This document shows, piece after piece, positions 15,572-19,019 of a DNA stretch of 19,019 nucleotides; the first letter of the stretch is position 1; the number at the start of each line of letters is the position of its first letter. Below the pieces are notes generated by a model. The model made no database searches. It saw only the letters and a program-made list of their open reading frames with translations, and was not told where the DNA came from. A program made the position numbers and the translations under genes. The stretch covers positions 1 through 19,019 of the forward strand of contig NZ_JBNCAN010000038.1 in assembly GCF_049808615.1 (NCBI RefSeq), given 5' to 3'. The stretch is from Modicisalibacter sp049808615. GTDB taxonomy: Bacteria; Pseudomonadota; Gammaproteobacteria; Pseudomonadales; Halomonadaceae.

Positions 15572-16150
15572 TCAGGTACGCCCCGAACTCTCGCCGGTAC
15601 CGATACCACCGGCGATCAGATGGGCCGTGCGCAGCGGTTCGGGAATCGCGCCATTCATCGCCGTCTCGCGCACGACCGATGCCGCCTCGTCACGACTCAG
15701 TCCGCAGCGCTGGACGTAAACGCCGGCCAGCGGCTCCATCGGCCCGAGGCGTTCGATGAGCGACCATTTACGCGCGCCGCCCGGGATATGCTCGAGCAGT
15801 GCCCGGCGCATGGCCTCGCGTCGCGGGGCATGACGGGCGACCACCAGCACCGGGATGCCCAGCACCTCGTGCAGCCCCTCGACATCGACGACGTTGAACC
15901 CTGCCAGGGCGATGCCCTGCAGCAGCACGAGCTGGAGGTGACCGGCAAACTTGCTCGCGCCGACGAGCCGGATCAGCTCGGATGTGCTGTCGACCCCGTC
16001 GCGACGCACCTTGCCCGAGACGACCCCCTCCAGACGCAGGCCGGCATAGATCGCGCCAACGATGCACACGTCACCGCGATGGTCGCGAGCAAAGGGACAA
16101 TCGTCGAAGCCGACGATGTGCGAGAACGGCGTGGTGCGGGAATCGGTCAT
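15572..16150 (-). CDS. DUF99 (endonuclease V-like) family protein
   Basis: Cytoplasmic protein of 192 residues in the DUF99 family, which is related in fold to endonuclease V (RNase H-like) but has no settled function. Visible family features are GFDDCPF at 14-20 followed by RDHRGDVCIVGAIY, a GIALAGFNVVDV strand at 79-90, GIPVLVVAR at 98-106, and the C-terminal RTAHLIAGGIGTGESSGRT at 174-192. The FDD acidic pair could be part of a metal site. Its ATG overlaps the stop of the upstream membrane-protein gene (ATGA), so the two are translationally coupled. A longer open frame continues upstream but lies antisense to nothing and within the membrane gene in another frame, so this start is preferred. 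It converges on jetD. A nucleic-acid role is inference. Confidence 0.85.
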   Translation of the reverse strand: MTDSRTTPFSHIVGFDDCPFARDHRGDVCIVGAIYAGLRLEGVVSGKVRRDGVDSTSELIRLVGASKFAGHLQLVLLQGIALAGFNVVDVEGLHEVLGIPVLVVARHAPRREAMRRALLEHIPGGARKWSLIERLGPMEPLAGVYVQRCGLSRDEAASVVRETAMNGAIPEPLRTAHLIAGGIGTGESSGRT

Positions 16151-16761
16151 CGAGGGCGCCGGCTGGACAAGTATCGTGCCATCATGATCACGCCGTGGGT
16201 GGGGAGATACAAGACGATCGGCCAGACGAGCATCAGGCCCAGCAGGTACAGCAGCGGCCCGAGGGCCTCCTGGGGCTGGCCGAAGGGCCCCTGCACCCAG
16301 TTGATGTTGCGTTCGGCATCGGTGAGGGCCAGAGACAGTGGCAGGACGATCCAGGTCAGCGCTGTTTGCAGCCACAGGCCGCGACGGTCGTAACCCAGCC
16401 TCCACACGCCATAGACGGTGACCAGCGGCAGGAACAGGTGGAACAGCGACAGCAAGCGAAAATAGAGCGGCATCTCGGCGTTGAACATGTACTCGGTACC
16501 GCCGATCGGATGCACGCCGAACAGCAATGCACTGCCAACGTCCAGCACCCAGAACACCCCGACCACGAACACCGCAAGCAGCTGGGCGGACATCAGCAGC
16601 CGATTCTCGCACCACAGGGCGACGAGGATCAGGAAGCTGGCCAGATCGCACACCCACAGGTAATTCTGCCATCCCAGCTTGATGAAATAGCTCGGTGCCC
16701 AGATGGCGATCCATAGGGTGAAGGCCAACTTGAGCCAGAGAGGGAGGCGATGTGAAGCCAT
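16147..16761 (-). CDS. Multi-span membrane protein of unknown function
   Basis: Hydrophobic protein of 204 residues that I do not recognise. Six or so membrane segments can be seen, at about 9-26, 32-50, 55-78, 98-118, 128-147 and 168-193, with short polar loops and a basic C-terminus (ARYLSSRRPR) that should face the cytoplasm. It has no signal peptide and no visible catalytic motif; a patch rich in aromatic residues (SYFIKLGWQNYLWVCD) sits in the first loop. The ATG at 16761 has GAGGT on the minus strand five bases upstream. Its stop overlaps the start of the DUF99 gene by ATGA. It lies 36 bases downstream of the same-strand SARP-like regulator gene, so all three may form one transcript. 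Confidence 0.75.
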   Translation of the reverse strand: MASHRLPLWLKLAFTLWIAIWAPSYFIKLGWQNYLWVCDLASFLILVALWCENRLLMSAQLLAVFVVGVFWVLDVGSALLFGVHPIGGTEYMFNAEMPLYFRLLSLFHLFLPLVTVYGVWRLGYDRRGLWLQTALTWIVLPLSLALTDAERNINWVQGPFGQPQEALGPLLYLLGLMLVWPIVLYLPTHGVIMMARYLSSRRPR

Positions 16762-16797
16762 GGCTACCTCGATCGTGGGCCAAAGAAGCGCGATTGG

Positions 16798-18849
16798 CTA
16801 ATCGAACCCTGCCCGGCGCAATCCGTCGAGATAGTGCGCTCTATCGACCTCCTGGCGATAGGGGTCCAGGGCAAGCAGCCAGTCGAGGCAGCTCAGGTGC
16901 GCGGGAAAGCTGCCCCGGGCCAGTTGATAGCGATAGTGGCGATAGACGGTATCCCGATGGCCGGTCGCCCGCTCCGGCTGGCCGAGATGGGCGTGGGCGG
17001 CGGCGATAACGGCCGGCGTATTGCAAAAGGCCTGGGGAGCGGTGGCCAGGATATCGATGGCTTCCTGGTAGCGACGTGCGCTGAAGAAGGCGATGCCGGT
17101 CATGCCGGCATGCCATTCCGGGCGATAGGGGGCCAGGCGCAACGCCTTGCGGGCCGCCTCCATGCCACGGGCGGGCTCGCCGATCAGAGCCAGGGCAAAG
17201 GAGGCATGAGCGAGCACGTTGGCGTCGTTGGGATTGAGCGCCAGCGCCAGTGAAAGCTCGCGATTGGCGGCGTCATAGCGTCGGCTGTATAGCTCGGCCA
17301 GGCCCAGCATGCAGTGGGCACGGTGATCGTGTTCATCCAGGGCGACGGCCTGGCGAGCGAGATCCAGCGCCTCTCGGCGAAGAAAGGCCCAGTGATTCCA
17401 GGAAAAGCACGCCCATTCGTTGAGATGGGCGAAAGCGAGGCCGACATAGGCGCGAGCGAACTGCGGATCCTTGGTCAGCGCTTGTTGAAAGTAACGCCTT
17501 GCTTCGTGAATGGCCGCCAGATCGGGGCGTCGCAGGGCGCTCCAGCCGCGCAGCCAGAGATCGTAGGCCTGCCAATCCTGGGGCGGCTTGCGGCGCGTCG
17601 CCGCCAGGCGATCGTCTTCGATCCATCCGATCAGATTGCCGACGATATGACAGACCATATCGTCCTGTACGGCGAATATCTCGTCGTCACGGCAGTCGTA
17701 GCGCTCGGCCCATAGCTGGCGGGCGCTGGCCGTTTCCAGCAGACGAGCGGTAAGCCGTAGTCCCTCACCTCGGCGTCGAAAATGGCCCTCGAGCAGATAG
17801 TCCACCCCGAGTTCGGCGCCGATTTGCGCCGGCGAGGCTGGCGTATCCCGGTACACCAAGGCACTGGTAGGGGCGATCACCTCGAGTTCACGAAAACGGC
17901 CGAGCTCGGTGGCGATGTCTTCCGCCAGTCCGTCGCCGAGATGACGATCGAGACCGACCTCCTCATCGGAAAGAAACGCCAGCACCGCCAGGCTAGGACA
18001 ACCGCTGGTCCTGGCGCGATGTTGCGCGCGAGTCACGGCGGCGGCGTCGATGACGTTGGCGCGCTCCGGCAGATCGTCCTTCTCCCGAGACGAAGGTTTC
18101 ATCTCATTGGCGCCTCTAGGTAGCAGGGCCATCAGCTCGGCTTTCAACTGCTCGGTTTCGGGAGCCGGGGCGACACCGAGCTCATCGGCGAGGCGTTGGC
18201 GACAGCGCCGATACTGGTCGATCGCCGCGCCGATGCGGTCCTGGTAGAGATAGAAACGGATCAGGATGCGCTGCACGCCCTCGTCCAGCGGATCGATTTC
18301 CAGCAGACGCAGGGCGAGTTGGATGCCGGCATCGATGGCGCCGGTAGCCACATAATGCTCCAGTAGCCGATGCATCACCTGCTGGAGCGCTTCGTCCAGG
18401 CGCAGGCGCTGGTTGACCAGCCACTCCTCGAAGGCTTCGCCGCAGTCGGCCAGCCCTTCCAGGAAAGGGCCACGATACAGGGCCAGCGCCCGCTCCAGCG
18501 TCTCCGGGGTGCCATCCGCCTGCCAGCGCTCGAAGGCTTCCACATCCGCCATGATCGCGCTGGACTTCAGGCCGATATCCTGAGAATCACTTATCAGGCA
18601 GTCCCGCGCTTCCAGGGGCAAGGCTTGCTGCAGACGCGAGAGCGCCTTGCGCAGGTTGGTGCGCGCCTGGGACTCGGGTATGTCTTCCCACAATAGGCCT
18701 GCCAGCTTGCTGCGGGAGTGGCGCCGACCCGCGCTCGCCGCCAGATAGGCGAGCAGCGCCACGACCTTGCGCGTCGGAAACCTGAGCCGCTGCCCGTCGG
18801 CGCTATGACAGGCGAACTCCCCGAGCAACGAGATCTGCAGCAATGACAT
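16798..18849 (-). CDS. SARP-like transcriptional regulator with BTAD, TolB-like and TPR domains
   Basis: Cytoplasmic regulator of 683 residues. In order: an OmpR-like winged helix at 1-95 (LLGEFACHS, FPTRKVVALLAYLA, TNLRKALSRLQQAL), a bacterial transcriptional activation domain (BTAD) at about 100-245 with LYRGPFLEGL and FYLYQDRIGAAIDQYRRCRQ, and a low-complexity linker. Next come a TolB-like/COG5616 domain at about 284-390 (SLAVLAFLSDEEV, LGDGLAEDIATELGRF, GVDYLLEGHFRRRGEGLRL) and TPR repeats from about 445 to 630. The same modules occur in SARP-like regulators and, without BTAD, beside adenylate-cyclase domains; no cyclase domain is present here. The ATG at 18849 has AGGGGGT seven bases upstream and is preferred over a TTG six codons earlier. 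Likely targets are the divergent gene at the right edge and itself; the signal is unknown. Confidence 0.88.
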   Translation of the reverse strand: MSLLQISLLGEFACHSADGQRLRFPTRKVVALLAYLAASAGRRHSRSKLAGLLWEDIPESQARTNLRKALSRLQQALPLEARDCLISDSQDIGLKSSAIMADVEAFERWQADGTPETLERALALYRGPFLEGLADCGEAFEEWLVNQRLRLDEALQQVMHRLLEHYVATGAIDAGIQLALRLLEIDPLDEGVQRILIRFYLYQDRIGAAIDQYRRCRQRLADELGVAPAPETEQLKAELMALLPRGANEMKPSSREKDDLPERANVIDAAAVTRAQHRARTSGCPSLAVLAFLSDEEVGLDRHLGDGLAEDIATELGRFRELEVIAPTSALVYRDTPASPAQIGAELGVDYLLEGHFRRRGEGLRLTARLLETASARQLWAERYDCRDDEIFAVQDDMVCHIVGNLIGWIEDDRLAATRRKPPQDWQAYDLWLRGWSALRRPDLAAIHEARRYFQQALTKDPQFARAYVGLAFAHLNEWACFSWNHWAFLRREALDLARQAVALDEHDHRAHCMLGLAELYSRRYDAANRELSLALALNPNDANVLAHASFALALIGEPARGMEAARKALRLAPYRPEWHAGMTGIAFFSARRYQEAIDILATAPQAFCNTPAVIAAAHAHLGQPERATGHRDTVYRHYRYQLARGSFPAHLSCLDWLLALDPYRQEVDRAHYLDGLRRAGFD

Positions 18850-19010
18850 GACGGCTACCCCCTGCAAATCAGCCTAGGTGTCGCTGCCCTGCATGACCAA
18901 ATCCTGAATCCGTGATGCCGGCGTCGACACTTCCCCTATCACCGCCAGCGAGCATTTTCTGACCGCCGATTCCGTCTCACCCGCTGAACGCATACCGGGG
19001 AGGACCAACC
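18850..19010. promoter_or_regulatory. Divergent control region at the right edge
   Basis: These 161 bases separate the SARP-like gene from a rightward gene that starts at 19011. No good sigma-70 boxes stand out. SARP regulators bind short direct repeats; only a weak pair (AATCC at 18900-18904 and 18908-18912) was seen and is not convincing. Confidence 0.3.
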
Positions 19011-19019
19011 ATGGCGACG
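19011..19019 (+). CDS. Start of a divergent gene, first three codons only
   Basis: An ATG at 19011 preceded by GGGGAGGA (18997-19004) at six bases opens a frame reading Met-Ala-Thr before the window ends. The strong ribosome site and the divergent position next to a regulator support a real gene. Nothing can be said of its product; it is a candidate target of the SARP-like protein. Confidence 0.5.

Noticed and set aside
16151..16783. Long N-terminal extension of the DUF99 frame
   Set aside because: It overlaps the membrane protein gene in another frame, while homology to DUF99 begins after the ATG at 16150.
1..19019. CRISPR arrays, tRNA or rRNA genes, transposases and insertion sequences
   Set aside because: No regularly spaced repeats, cloverleaf sequences, rRNA segments or transposase-like translations were found on either strand by reading.

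Overview
The window has the compact, GC-rich, mostly operonic layout of a gammaproteobacterium. Its mix of Ktr-type potassium uptake, a sodium-coupled SLC6 transporter, an SLC13 permease beside cysD and a Cfa synthase suggests a halophile or marine relative such as Halomonadaceae. That assignment is inference from gene content and protein style; no rRNA or marker gene is present.

Left part (1-5958): on the minus strand an SLC6-type Na+ symporter, an SLC13/DASS permease with two RCK_C domains, and the 5' part of cysD (sulfate adenylyltransferase subunit 2, running off the left edge) form a collinear cluster. The two transporters overlap at a TGATG junction. Divergently, ktrA and ktrB encode the regulatory and channel-like subunits of a K+ uptake system.

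Middle (5982-8976): an argO/lysE-type basic amino acid exporter and a divergent argP/lysG-type LysR regulator share a very AT-rich control region. They are followed by a well-conserved cyclopropane fatty acid synthase gene (cfa) with hairpins in its leader.

Defence island (9102-15539): four overlapping plus-strand genes encode a 1225-residue SMC-like ATPase, a small KITE-like protein, a kleisin-like protein and a TOPRIM nuclease with a JetD-type active site. Together they look like a complete Wadjet/MksBEFG-type SMC anti-plasmid system. The gene order is SMC-KITE-kleisin-nuclease, the reverse of the kleisin-KITE-SMC order known for jetABC and mukFEB, with the nuclease still last. The JetD-like protein is short. 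This is the most interesting part of the window.

Right part (15572-19019): converging on the defence operon is a two-gene minus-strand unit encoding a multi-span membrane protein and a DUF99 (endonuclease V-like) protein, joined by an ATGA overlap. Upstream of it, on the same strand, is a 683-residue SARP-style regulator (winged helix, BTAD, TolB-like domain, TPRs). A divergent gene opens at the right edge with only its first three codons inside. No tRNA, rRNA, CRISPR array, transposase or insertion sequence was seen, and no gap between genes exceeds 300 bases.
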